DNA from: Holophaga sp.
GTDB lineage: Bacteria > Acidobacteriota > Holophagae > Holophagales > Holophagaceae
Length of the DNA: 64,000 nucleotides
Direction of reading: 5' to 3'
Assembly (NCBI GenBank): GCA_016715205.1
Contig: JADKBC010000006.1
Span: forward strand, 62,001 to 126,000
Shown here: piece after piece, positions 49,968 to 58,363 of the stretch
Position numbering within the stretch: the stretch's first letter is position 1
Layout of the letters: every line of letters begins with the position of its first letter
Notes under the pieces: model-generated
Databases searched by the model: none
Told to the model about the DNA's origin: nothing
What the model saw: only the letters and a program-made list of their open reading frames with translations
Position numbers and translations under genes: made by a program

Positions 49968-51080
49968 GTGCTCGAATCCATCAGCTGCCCCAGCTGTTCC
50001 ACCCACTACGGGCTTCGGCCCGAGCGGGTCAACCCCGGCCTGCGCCGGGCGCGATGCTATCGCTGCGCGGAACTTTTCGATATTGAACAGGCGGTGGCAC
50101 ATCTTCTGGGGCCGATGGTCGCCACCGAAGAATCTCCCGTCCTCGTGGCGGCTCCCGTGGCCAATCTGATGGAAGCGGAACTTCAGCCTGATGTGTTCCA
50201 CTCGGAGGACGCATCGGCAGAACCTTCCCCCGCCGAAGTTGTCCAGGCCGATGATTTCCTGGATCTGGATCTTTCGGTGTTGACCTCCAGCGAACCCGAA
50301 AACCCGGATGCAGCCTTGTCTCTGAGTGATTTGGAAAGCTCCGAGGACGAAATTTTCGACAAGACCCTGCTCATCGAACCGTCCCAGGACACCCCCTCGG
50401 AAATGCCAACGGCTTCGCCTGAACCGGAGAGCAATGACGGATCTGGGGGCTTCGCCTCCGCCAAGGATGCCATTGCCAAGTTGCTGGGCGAGGCGCCTGC
50501 CCCCGATGCCGCCGTCGATCGCCGCATGGCCTCACCCTCGCGCAATACCTCCATGGATGTGGAAGCCACGTTGAATGCCCTAGAGCACACCCTGGGCGGA
50601 ACGCCGGTGGCCGACCACGCCGTGCCTGCTTCTGGCAGCACGGTGCGCCTCAGCAATGCTGAGCTCATGGCCGCCATGGTGGCCGGTGCTCCGGCCCTGC
50701 CCACAGCCCAACCTCAGCCCCAGGCCGCTACGGTGCCCGTCATGGCCATTTCGGCGCCTGCGATCAAGCTGGAGGCAAGTCAGGCCTCGGATCCCAATCT
50801 TCTGAAAATCCAGATCGGCCAAGACACCTATCAGAATGTGACCCTGGACCAGGTATCAGCCTGGATCGAGCACGGTCGTGTTCAGGATTTCCACATGGTG
50901 GCACGACAGTTCAGCGATAACTGGATCGAGGCTGGCAAAGTGCCTTCCCTGCGCCCCATCTTCGAGCGCATGCGCCGCCCCGCCCAGGCTCCCACTGCGC
51001 CGCGGGAACCCCTGGGTCCACCACCGGAAAGTGCTCCCGTCAAGAAGGGGCTCTTTGGGTGGATGTCCGGTCGCAATTGA
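49968..51080 (+). CDS. Zinc-ribbon protein with a GYF_2-like C-terminal domain
   Basis: 370 residues, beginning at GTG 49968 with GGAG 7 nt upstream. The first ~35 residues form a zinc ribbon (CPSCSTHY...CYRCAEL), as in MJ0042/FmdB-type sensors. A long acidic, disordered central region (~60-270, rich in Asp, Ser, Pro, Ala) follows. The C-terminal ~60 residues (IQIGQDTYQNVTLDQVSAWIEHGRVQDFHMV, W of 'DNWIEAGKVPSLRPIF') look like a GYF_2 module. Predicted cytoplasmic; function unknown. Its 3' end is 10 nt from a small secreted protein gene. Confidence 0.72.
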   Translation: MLESISCPSCSTHYGLRPERVNPGLRRARCYRCAELFDIEQAVAHLLGPMVATEESPVLVAAPVANLMEAELQPDVFHSEDASAEPSPAEVVQADDFLDLDLSVLTSSEPENPDAALSLSDLESSEDEIFDKTLLIEPSQDTPSEMPTASPEPESNDGSGGFASAKDAIAKLLGEAPAPDAAVDRRMASPSRNTSMDVEATLNALEHTLGGTPVADHAVPASGSTVRLSNAELMAAMVAGAPALPTAQPQPQAATVPVMAISAPAIKLEASQASDPNLLKIQIGQDTYQNVTLDQVSAWIEHGRVQDFHMVARQFSDNWIEAGKVPSLRPIFERMRRPAQAPTAPREPLGPPPESAPVKKGLFGWMSGRN

Positions 51081-51090
51081 GGTGATTGCC

Positions 51091-51567
51091 ATGATTTCCT
51101 TCCTTTTTCCCGCCTTGCTCTTGGCGCAGACGCCTGCACCCACCGCCAAGGTGGAGGTACCCCAGACCAAGGCCACTCAGGCGCTGGCGCCGCTTGGTTT
51201 CTACAGTAAGAAATTCCCCTATGCCTGGGATGTGCTCATCCCCCTGGGGGCTGAGGTGGATGGCCTGAAGCTGAACACCATTTTCTTTAACCGACGCGAG
51301 TTCCAGTCGGGCCTGCTGAAGGGCGCCGATTTTGGAACGCGTGCCCAGATCGAAGTAACGAACACCTCGGATAAGACGCGGATCCCCAACTTCGCGGTGG
51401 CGGTGTTTGATGATGAAGAACGCCTGCTGGGCGTGGCCATTGGCGGTACCAAACTTTTGGGGGTGCGCCCCGGCACCACGGAAAGTTTTGACCTGAACTT
51501 CAGTCGGGTGCTTCAGCGGTTGCCCAAGGGCACCCATTTCGTGCTGAGCCTGGAGTTCGCCGAGTAG
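51091..51567 (+). CDS. Small secreted or lipid-facing protein
   Basis: 158 residues with a short N-terminal signal (MISFLFPALLLAQTPAP). The mature part is beta-rich, about 125 residues, with an FxxxFPYAWDV-like strand and 'TNTSDKTRIPNFAVAVFDDEERLLGVAIGG', an immunoglobulin-like or FxLYD-like pattern. The family is uncertain. It follows the zinc-ribbon gene at 10 nt and is probably in its operon. Confidence 0.7.
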   Translation: MISFLFPALLLAQTPAPTAKVEVPQTKATQALAPLGFYSKKFPYAWDVLIPLGAEVDGLKLNTIFFNRREFQSGLLKGADFGTRAQIEVTNTSDKTRIPNFAVAVFDDEERLLGVAIGGTKLLGVRPGTTESFDLNFSRVLQRLPKGTHFVLSLEFAE

Positions 51568-51571
51568 GCCT

Positions 51572-52576
51572 CTACCGTGCCTCTTGGGCCTGGAAACGGG
51601 CCAAGAGCTCCTGCGGTGTAACGGTGGCGGTGCCCATCTTACCGACCACGATGCCTGCTGCGGCATTGGCCAGCATGGCGGCGTCCTGCCAGTCCGCACC
51701 TGCTGCCACAGCGGCGCTGAACACCGCGATGACGGTGTCGCCCGCACCGCTGACATCAAAAACTTCCCGGGCATCCGTGGCGATCCACCAGGGCTCCCGA
51801 TGCAGGGCATCGGAGGTGAGCAGGGCCATCCCTTTTTCGCTGCGGGTGACGAGAATTCCAGCCACATCAAGTTCTTCCGCCAAGCGTCGTCCTGCGGCGG
51901 CCACCTCGTCGTCAGTTTTGGCGGGCAGGCCCGTGAGCTCAGTGAGTTCCTTTGTGTTGGGCGTCATCAGGGTCGCGCCCCGATAGAAGGTCCGGTGGGC
52001 GGGCTTGGGATCTACGATCCAGGGCACCCCTGCGGCGAGACAACCCTCGCGGAGCGTGGCCATAAGGTTTGCGTCGATGGTGCCCTTGGCGTAATCGGAC
52101 ACGATGAGGGCCCCGGCGCCATCCAGGCTGCGGGCAAGGCTGTGTTTAAGGGCCTCCACGGTCGCTTCCTTCGGCGTACCTGGTTCCTCGCGATCGATGC
52201 GGAGCATCTGCTGCTGCTGGCCGATGACGCGGGTCTTGATGATGGTGGGGCGCGAGGGATCGAGCACGATGCCCTCGGTGCCGATGCCCTGCTGGGCGAG
52301 CAATTCCAACATGCGCTGTCCGGCTCGGTCATCCTGCAGGGTTCCGACCAGACACGGTTCAGCCCCGATGGCTTTGAGGTTGGCGGCCACGTTGGCGGCG
52401 CCGCCCAGCACGGCGTGTTCCCGCAGTACGCGCACCACCGGTACAGGCGCTTCCGGGCTGATGCGGTTGACCTCGCCGAACAGGTATTCGTCCAGCATGA
52501 GATCGCCGACCACGGTCACGTTGCGGCCGTGAATTCGGGCCAGGAGTTGGGCGGCCTGTTCCGGTCCGAGTTTCAT
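51572..52576 (-). CDS. hldA: D-glycero-beta-D-manno-heptose-7-phosphate kinase
   Basis: PfkB-family sugar kinase that makes heptose-1,7-bisphosphate for LPS inner core. 334 residues with VVGDLMLDEYLFGEVNRISPEAPVPVV (HldE1 signature), GGAANVAANL, and the PfkB catalytic VSGAGDTVIAVFSAA. It lacks the C-terminal nucleotidyltransferase half, so it is HldA rather than the bifunctional HldE. The ATG overlaps the Trm112-like stop (ATGA). Confidence 0.9.
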   Translation of the reverse strand: MKLGPEQAAQLLARIHGRNVTVVGDLMLDEYLFGEVNRISPEAPVPVVRVLREHAVLGGAANVAANLKAIGAEPCLVGTLQDDRAGQRMLELLAQQGIGTEGIVLDPSRPTIIKTRVIGQQQQMLRIDREEPGTPKEATVEALKHSLARSLDGAGALIVSDYAKGTIDANLMATLREGCLAAGVPWIVDPKPAHRTFYRGATLMTPNTKELTELTGLPAKTDDEVAAAGRRLAEELDVAGILVTRSEKGMALLTSDALHREPWWIATDAREVFDVSGAGDTVIAVFSAAVAAGADWQDAAMLANAAAGIVVGKMGTATVTPQELLARFQAQEAR

Positions 52577-52755
52577 GCCTGGGCCTTTCGGGCTTCTTCC
52601 ACGAGCATCACGGGGATGCCATCCACAATAGGGTACAGCAGCCCACAGGCCTGGCAGAGCATCCCGGTGGGCTGCTCTACGAGATCGCCTTCGCAGGGCT
52701 GTCCATCCTGTTCAGCGGGGCAGCAAAGGATTTCCATGAGGCGAGGATCAACCAT
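52573..52755 (-). CDS. Trm112-family small zinc protein
   Basis: 60 residues, starting at ATG 52755: 'DPRLMEILCCPAEQDGQPCEGDLVEQ...MLCQACGLLYPIVDGIPVML'. The Cys pairs and the 'YPI.DGIPVML' ending are the Trm112/YcaR signature. These act as zinc-binding activators of methyltransferases, or have unclear roles near LPS genes. It overlaps hldA by 4 nt. The longer reading frame (to 52836) would extend into ETF-QO. Confidence 0.85.
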   Translation of the reverse strand: MVDPRLMEILCCPAEQDGQPCEGDLVEQPTGMLCQACGLLYPIVDGIPVMLVEEARKAQA

Positions 52756-52766
52756 GGGGGTTCCGA

Positions 52767-54515
52767 TCAGCAAAGGGTGTACTTCGGGCCGCCGCCACCT
52801 TCGGGTGGGGTCCAGATGACGTTCTGTTCGGGGCACTTGATGTCGCAGGTCTTGCAGTGGACGCAGTTGGAAAAGGCGATTTCAACTCGGGTGACCTTGC
52901 CCTGGGCATCCGGGTGCATTTCGTAAACCTGGGCGGGGCAGAATACCGTGCAAGGGGCGCCTTTGGTGGCATAGCAGGTAACGCAAAGGTCATCTCCGCC
53001 CACGATCTTCAGGTGACCGGGCTGGTGTTCATCGTGCATGACCCCAGCCAGGTAAACATCATCGAGCTTGGGATAAAGCCGCTTCCCATCGAACTTCACA
53101 CCCAGATCCAAATCCTCCCGGTGCAGGCCTGCCTTGCCGTAGAAGGCCTCCGTGGTGGCGGTGGCGGCAGCGTCCGAGTGGAAGGTCTGGGGATCCCCCG
53201 GCACCCAGCCATTGGTGAGCAGACTGATGCCAAGCTTCAAGCCAGCGCTGGGCGTGAGCCCGTGGGCCACGGTGCCATGGAAGTTACGGGAAGCGCGGAG
53301 TTCCTCGCCCGCCCAGGATTCCAGGTAGGACTGGGAGTACCGCATCAGGCTTGGTTCGGAATAGTCCGCTTCGATCAGGGCATCCAGGATGGTTTCGGCG
53401 GCTTGGATGCCGCCCTTCATGCCCAGGTGAATGCCCTTCAAGCGCGCGGCGTTCACCATCTGGGCACTGTCGCCCACCAGCATGCCCCCCGCGAAGGCGA
53501 GCTTGGGCATGGAGGTGAGACCGCCGATGGCCAGGGCTTTGCCGCCGTACTGGATCAGCTTGCCGCCTTCCAGCAGCTCCTTGATTTTGGCGTGGGTCTT
53601 GAACTGCTGCAGGGCAAGGTGGGCATCGATGAAGGGATCCGCCGTGTCGAGACTCACCACATAGCCAACGGCAAGATGGTTGGCGGACATTTTGTAGACA
53701 AAGGAACCCCCACTCTCGCCATCTCGTAACGGCCAGCCGGTGCTGTGCAGCACGAAACCATCGGGAACTCGGCCCTCGGGGATCTCCCAGATTTCCTTGG
53801 CGCCCATTTCAAAAACTTGGGGGTTGGGGGCGTCCTTCTGAAGGTTCAGCACGGATTCCAGATCCCGGGCCAGATGGCCGCGGGGGCCTTCGCCAAAGAT
53901 CGTCACCTTGGCCCGCAGGTCGTTGCCGGGTTCGAAGTTGGATCGGGGGGTGCCATCGGGATTCACGCCCTTGTCAGCGGTTTGCACCCCCACCACGCGC
54001 TCGCCGTCCCACAGCACCTTGATGCCTGCAAAGCCGGGCAGGAGCATGACATCTACCCCCGGCACCTCCCGGCCTTCGATCTGCTGGGCCATCCAGCGCA
54101 CCATGCGCGAAAGGGACACGATGTGCCCGCCGTGATTGTTCAGGAAGGGCGGCACCAGGGGAAACTTGAAACCGCCCCGTTCGCTGGTGAGTAACCAGAC
54201 CTCTTCCTGGCTTACGACGCCTTCGGAGGGAAAGCCCTGCTTCAGGAAGTCGGGGCAAAGTTCCTTCAGGGCGATGGGGTCCAGCACGGCCCCGGAAAAG
54301 GCGTGGTCACCGATCTCATCGGCCTTTTCGATGAGGCCGATGGTCAGGCCTTCCAGTTTTTTGGATCCGGTCCGAAGGTTATGAGCTTCGATCAAATTCA
54401 ACAGGTGCCAGAGCCCCGCCAGGTTGGCGGGTCCGCCGCCCACAAAGAGCACATCGAATTCCAGCTCCTCGCGTGCCACGTCCGGTCGTGCCGATTGGGT
54501 TGAAAAATCACGCAT
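52767..54515 (-). CDS. Electron transfer flavoprotein-ubiquinone oxidoreductase
   Basis: Transfers electrons from ETF to the quinone pool at the membrane. 582 residues. The N-terminal FAD domain (DVLFVGGGPANLAGLWHLL) has the extended GxGxxG variant, and a large central quinone/FAD region follows. The C-terminal [4Fe-4S] ferredoxin site is NCVHCKTCDIKCPEQNVIW. The start ATG 54515 has GGAG 6 nt upstream. No etfAB genes are in this window. It is the upstream gene of a Trm112-hldA group. Confidence 0.94.
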   Translation of the reverse strand: MRDFSTQSARPDVAREELEFDVLFVGGGPANLAGLWHLLNLIEAHNLRTGSKKLEGLTIGLIEKADEIGDHAFSGAVLDPIALKELCPDFLKQGFPSEGVVSQEEVWLLTSERGGFKFPLVPPFLNNHGGHIVSLSRMVRWMAQQIEGREVPGVDVMLLPGFAGIKVLWDGERVVGVQTADKGVNPDGTPRSNFEPGNDLRAKVTIFGEGPRGHLARDLESVLNLQKDAPNPQVFEMGAKEIWEIPEGRVPDGFVLHSTGWPLRDGESGGSFVYKMSANHLAVGYVVSLDTADPFIDAHLALQQFKTHAKIKELLEGGKLIQYGGKALAIGGLTSMPKLAFAGGMLVGDSAQMVNAARLKGIHLGMKGGIQAAETILDALIEADYSEPSLMRYSQSYLESWAGEELRASRNFHGTVAHGLTPSAGLKLGISLLTNGWVPGDPQTFHSDAAATATTEAFYGKAGLHREDLDLGVKFDGKRLYPKLDDVYLAGVMHDEHQPGHLKIVGGDDLCVTCYATKGAPCTVFCPAQVYEMHPDAQGKVTRVEIAFSNCVHCKTCDIKCPEQNVIWTPPEGGGGPKYTLC

Positions 54516-54566
54516 GCCCACTCCAAATTGCAAAAAGTTAGTTTAACCCGCTGTCAGAATCGAGGT

Positions 54567-54932
54567 ATGACCGAGCCTGTTTCTTCCTCCTCCCTCCATT
54601 TCCAGGCGGCGGTGGAACGTCCGCTTTCGGTGGTGTTCCGGCATTCCGATGGTGCATGGGAGGGACATGACTACCAGGTGGAAGTGCTCACCGAGCGCCA
54701 GGGGCTGGATGCCTTCGATGTGGTGGTGGATTTCCGGGACCTGGAAGCGACCCTGGATGGGCTCCTGGCGCCCCTGCAGGGGCGATTGCTTTCGGAAGTG
54801 GGGTTGGTGGATCCCCTGGCCTTGGCCCAGAGGCTCCTGGCTGAATTGGCACCGAGGGTACCCGCACCGGCGCGCTTGGCCTCCGTGACACTCACGGATG
54901 GTCGTGGACGGCGGATCTCCGTGCGGGGCTGA
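54567..54932 (+). CDS. 6-pyruvoyltetrahydropterin synthase-like protein
   Basis: 121 residues from ATG 54567 (GAGG 2 nt upstream). The sequence FRHSDGAWEGHDYQVEVLTE (H26, H34) and 'VVVDFRDLEATLDGLL' is a T-fold PTPS/QueD pattern, with the DF and 'PLALAQRLLAEL' helix. The full H-x-H zinc set and catalytic Cys of QueD are not evident, so catalytic competence is doubtful. It is 2 nt before lepB and probably in the same transcript. Confidence 0.55.
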   Translation: MTEPVSSSSLHFQAAVERPLSVVFRHSDGAWEGHDYQVEVLTERQGLDAFDVVVDFRDLEATLDGLLAPLQGRLLSEVGLVDPLALAQRLLAELAPRVPAPARLASVTLTDGRGRRISVRG

Positions 54933-54934
54933 AG

Positions 54935-55378
54935 GTGAAAGCCCGCGTTCCCATCCTGGCCTTGTTGCTGGCGCTGGCGCCATTCTTAGTGGTCCATCCG
55001 GTTCGCGTGCACGGCCGCAGCATGGAGCCCACGCTCAAGCACGGTCAAGTCTGCTGGGTGCTGCGAGCCTGGGCGGCGGGGCCGCCCGCCCGGGGGGAAG
55101 CCTGGGTGGTGGAGAGCATTGACGGACCTACCCTCAAGCGGGTGTTGGCGCTGCCCGGGGAGCGGTTGGAAATGCGGGAGGGCGATCTGTTCCAGAACGA
55201 TCGCCGCCTGGAGGAGGCCTATGTCACCCAGGCTGAACACGGCTCTGGCGGCCCCTGGGTTGCCGGTGGAGGCTATCTGGTGCTGGGGGATAACCGTCCG
55301 GAAAGTCGGGATTCAAGGGCGTGGGGGCCCGTGCCTCGGGACGCATTTCGGGGCCGGATTCTGGGCCTTCACCGCTAA
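54935..55378 (+). CDS. lepB: Signal peptidase I
   Basis: 147-residue short S26 peptidase. One N-terminal TM (VPILALLLALAPFLVVH) is followed by the catalytic Ser in GRSMEPTL (box B), the general-base Lys in LKRVLALPGERLE, and GDNRPESRDSRAWG (box E). The start is GTG 54935. It is shorter than E. coli LepB and resembles Gram-positive or acidobacterial small forms. It is followed by murA. Confidence 0.92.
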   Translation: MKARVPILALLLALAPFLVVHPVRVHGRSMEPTLKHGQVCWVLRAWAAGPPARGEAWVVESIDGPTLKRVLALPGERLEMREGDLFQNDRRLEEAYVTQAEHGSGGPWVAGGGYLVLGDNRPESRDSRAWGPVPRDAFRGRILGLHR

Positions 55379-55404
55379 GCTGGTAATTCGGACGCGGAGT
55401 GGTG

Positions 55405-56715
55405 ATGGATCGGTTGCTCATTGATGGTGGCGTGGCCCTGCACGGGCATGTGGCGGTGTCAGGCGCAAAGAACGCGGCCCTGCCATGTCTGGCGGCGGCA
55501 TTGCTGAGCCCGGCCGCCGTAACCCTACGGCACCTGCCCGCCGTGTCCGATATCCGCACCATGGTGAAGGTACTCCAGGCCCTGGGCTGCTCCGCAGAAA
55601 TCGAAAAGGACGATGCGGGCTTTGAACTGGCGGTCACCCTGAAGGCCGAAGGATTGGAAGAGCATGGTCTGCAGGCTCCGTACGACCTGGTGAAAACCAT
55701 GCGGGCCAGCATCCTGGTGCTGGGGCCCCTTCTTGCCCGCTTCGGGAAGGCCTCGGTCAGCTTGCCCGGTGGCTGCGCCATTGGTGCCCGGCCCGTGAAC
55801 ATGCACCTGGAAGCCCTGGAACGCATGGGCGCGGTGATCACCATCGACAAGGGTTACGTGGAAGCCCATGTCCCCGGTGAAAAGCTCATGGGCATCGACC
55901 ATACCTTTGAAAAAGTCAGCGTGGGCGCCACGGAAAACCTGCTCATGGCGGCGACCTTGGCCACGGGCACCACGGTGCTGCGCAATGCGGCCCAGGAACC
56001 GGAAATCGCGGATCTGGCCCATATGTTGGTGAAAATGGGAGCCCGCATCGAAGGCATCGATAGCCCAGTGTTGACGATTCGTGGCGTGGCGTCCCTGCAT
56101 GGTTGCGAGCATGCCGTTATCGCGGACCGCATCGAGGCAGGCACCTTTCTCTGTGCCGTGGCTGCGGCTGGGGGCGATGTGGTGCTGGATCGGGTCATCC
56201 CCGACCATGTGCGTTCCTTGATTGATCTGTTGGAACGCTGCGGCTGTGTGTTCACGGAACGGCAGGGCCAGGACGGCATGCAGCTCCGCATCCGGCGGGA
56301 GCCGGGCCAGAAATTGCGCGCCAAGGACGTGGCCACGTCACCCTACCCGGGCTTTCCCACGGATCTCCAGGCTCAGGTGATGGCGGTGTTGACCCAGGCT
56401 TCGGGCATCAGCGTGATCAAGGAAACCATTTTCGAGAACCGCTTCCAGCACGCCATGGAACTGGAGCGGCTGGGAGCCAACCTGCGCATTGATGGCCCCA
56501 CGGCCATCGTGGCGGGCCCCTGTGCGCTCCAGGGCTGTACGGTCATGGCCACGGATCTGCGGGCCAGCGCCACGCTGGTCATTGCCGGGCTGGTGGCCGA
56601 GGGCCAAACCACCGTGGACCGTATTTATCACCTGGATCGAGGCTATGCGGGGCTGGAACGCAAACTCCAGGCCCTGGGCGCCCGGATCCAGCGCATGGGT
56701 GGTGGCAGCGTTTAA
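55405..56715 (+). CDS. murA: UDP-N-acetylglucosamine 1-carboxyvinyltransferase
   Basis: First committed murein step, adding enolpyruvate from PEP to UDP-GlcNAc. 436 residues: GAKNAALPCLAAALL, the catalytic-loop Cys in SLPGGCAIGARPVNMH (Cys present, so fosfomycin-type site intact), and the TDLQAQVMAVLTQA region. The start is ATG 55405 with GGAG 5 nt upstream; GTG codons at 55399 and 55402 are alternatives. Confidence 0.96.
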   Translation: MDRLLIDGGVALHGHVAVSGAKNAALPCLAAALLSPAAVTLRHLPAVSDIRTMVKVLQALGCSAEIEKDDAGFELAVTLKAEGLEEHGLQAPYDLVKTMRASILVLGPLLARFGKASVSLPGGCAIGARPVNMHLEALERMGAVITIDKGYVEAHVPGEKLMGIDHTFEKVSVGATENLLMAATLATGTTVLRNAAQEPEIADLAHMLVKMGARIEGIDSPVLTIRGVASLHGCEHAVIADRIEAGTFLCAVAAAGGDVVLDRVIPDHVRSLIDLLERCGCVFTERQGQDGMQLRIRREPGQKLRAKDVATSPYPGFPTDLQAQVMAVLTQASGISVIKETIFENRFQHAMELERLGANLRIDGPTAIVAGPCALQGCTVMATDLRASATLVIAGLVAEGQTTVDRIYHLDRGYAGLERKLQALGARIQRMGGGSV

Positions 56716-56781
56716 GAAGTCTGTGACCCTGTCCGCTGCAATCTGGGAATCAGCCCGTTAGACTGCTCTCTGGGGGTGGTT

Positions 56782-57732
56782 ATGTTCGGCGAGATGAAAG
56801 TGTTCGCGGGGACGAGCCATCCAGACTTGGCGGCAGGTATTGCGGCGCATATCGGGATGCCCCTGGGGAAATCCCGCATCTCCCGCTTCACCAATGAAAA
56901 CATCAAGGTGAAGATCGACGAGAACGTGCGCGAGGCGGATGTATTCGTCATCCAGACCAGCTGCCCACCCGTGAGCGATAACCTCATGGAAATGCTGATC
57001 ATGCTCGACGCATTGAAATTCGCGTCGGCTGCGCGCATCACCGCCGTGCTGCCCTATTACCCGTACGTTCGCAGCGACAAGAAGGACGAGAGCCGCATTT
57101 CCATCACGGCGCGTTTGGTGGCGGATCTTCTCCAGGCTGCCGGTGCAGATCGCGTGCTCACCATGACGCTGCATGCGCCGCAGATTCTGGGCTTTTTCCG
57201 CATTCCGGCCGACCAGTTGATGGCAACCCCGATTCTGGTGAATTATTTCAAGAATTCCGATACCTCCAATTCCATGGTGGTGGCCACGGATGCTGGTGCG
57301 GCTAAGTTCGCGGGTCACATGGCCAAGCGGTTGGGGCTGCCCATGGCCATCATCGACAAGCGCCGCTACGACGATAACGAACAGGCCCAGAGTGTGGCCC
57401 TGATCGGTGATGTGCGTGGCAAGGACTGCATCATCTTCGACGATGAAATTGCCACCGGAGGGTCCATCCGCGAAGCCGCCCGGATTCTCCGCGAATTCGG
57501 CGCCGCCAGGGTACGCGTGGGCATCACCCACCCGATCCTTTCCGGTAGTGCTGCCGAGGTGCTGGCCACTTCCGATCTGGATGAACTGGTGGTCACGGAT
57601 ACCATCCCCGTGCCCATGGAAAAGCGCTTGGCCATTCCGCAGTTGAAGGTGCTTTCCACAGCGAAACTCTTTGGGGATGCCATCCTGCGCATCCACGGCG
57701 GCCGCAGTCTCAGCGAGATGATGGAATCCTGA
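56782..57732 (+). CDS. prs: Ribose-phosphate pyrophosphokinase
   Basis: Makes PRPP from ribose-5-phosphate and ATP. About 316 residues with the family order: KVFAGTSHPDLAAGIA, 'PYYPYVRSDKK', 'HAPQILGFF', and the PRPP-binding loop IIFDDEIATGGSI (a slight variant of the more usual DDMIDTGGT). The start is uncertain: GTG 56776, ATG 56782 or ATG 56794. It follows murA at about 60 nt. Confidence 0.93.
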   Translation: MFGEMKVFAGTSHPDLAAGIAAHIGMPLGKSRISRFTNENIKVKIDENVREADVFVIQTSCPPVSDNLMEMLIMLDALKFASAARITAVLPYYPYVRSDKKDESRISITARLVADLLQAAGADRVLTMTLHAPQILGFFRIPADQLMATPILVNYFKNSDTSNSMVVATDAGAAKFAGHMAKRLGLPMAIIDKRRYDDNEQAQSVALIGDVRGKDCIIFDDEIATGGSIREAARILREFGAARVRVGITHPILSGSAAEVLATSDLDELVVTDTIPVPMEKRLAIPQLKVLSTAKLFGDAILRIHGGRSLSEMMES

Positions 57733-57742
57733 GCCGCAGCAA

Positions 57743-58363
57743 GTGGCTTCAACCCTTCGTCACCTGCTGATCCAACGCGCTGCGCGGCTCCAGGACCTTC
57801 CTGCCTTCAGTGCCCCCGAGTGGGGAACCCTGAATTATTTTCAGCTGCGCAATCGCGTGGAGGGTGTGGCCCTCGGCCTCATGGCGTCCCCCCTTCCAGA
57901 AGCGGGATTTTTTGCCAGCACCAATACGCCATGGGACTGGATTTGCGAGGTGGCTGCGGCCTGCTGCGGCCTTCCCTGGACCGTTCGCGGGGAGCCGGTG
58001 GTTCCCGAAATTCTGGGGGGTTGCCGCTTCAACGATGAAAACGGCCGCCAGCCCTATCACGACCGCGAGGAGGCAGTGCTTGAAACCACCCCCTTTCTGG
58101 GCGCGCTGAGCCAGGCCCACTGGCTGCAGCGACTGCAGCGGCTCAATGGGGAACTGGGTTGGGACCACACCAGTACCGTCGCCGTGCCCATGGCCGCCCT
58201 GGGCACGGAGGGAGGCCGTGGTGCGCTGTGGAGTGCCCTTTTTGCAGGGGGCCACGCCCGTTTGGTGCTGGCGCAGAAGCCAACCGGTTTCGACCGCATC
58301 CTGGGAAAGCGTGAAAAGGAAGGCTGGAACCCGGCGCCCTTTCAGAGCCTTTTCTCAGAGTGA
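57743..58363 (+). CDS. Short AMP-binding-domain-like protein, probably degenerate
   Basis: 206 residues from GTG 57743. 'QDLPAFSAPEWGTLNYFQLRNRVEGVALGL' resembles the N-terminal strand/helix of acyl-CoA synthetases, but the P-loop (TSGTTGxPKG) and the downstream adenylation motifs are absent. 'GRGALWSALFAGGHARLVLAQ' echoes the post-P-loop region. It may be a shrunken, non-catalytic relative of the ANL superfamily. It lies 10 nt after prs; its end overlaps the convergent kinase gene by 9 bp. Confidence 0.6.
   Translation: MASTLRHLLIQRAARLQDLPAFSAPEWGTLNYFQLRNRVEGVALGLMASPLPEAGFFASTNTPWDWICEVAAACCGLPWTVRGEPVVPEILGGCRFNDENGRQPYHDREEAVLETTPFLGALSQAHWLQRLQRLNGELGWDHTSTVAVPMAALGTEGGRGALWSALFAGGHARLVLAQKPTGFDRILGKREKEGWNPAPFQSLFSE

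Noticed and set aside
51572..52576. Bifunctional HldE
   Set aside because: Only the kinase half is present; there is no cytidylyl/nucleotidyltransferase domain.
57743..58363. A functional acyl-CoA synthetase
   Set aside because: Too short, and lacks the P-loop and adenylation motifs; kept only as ANL-like.
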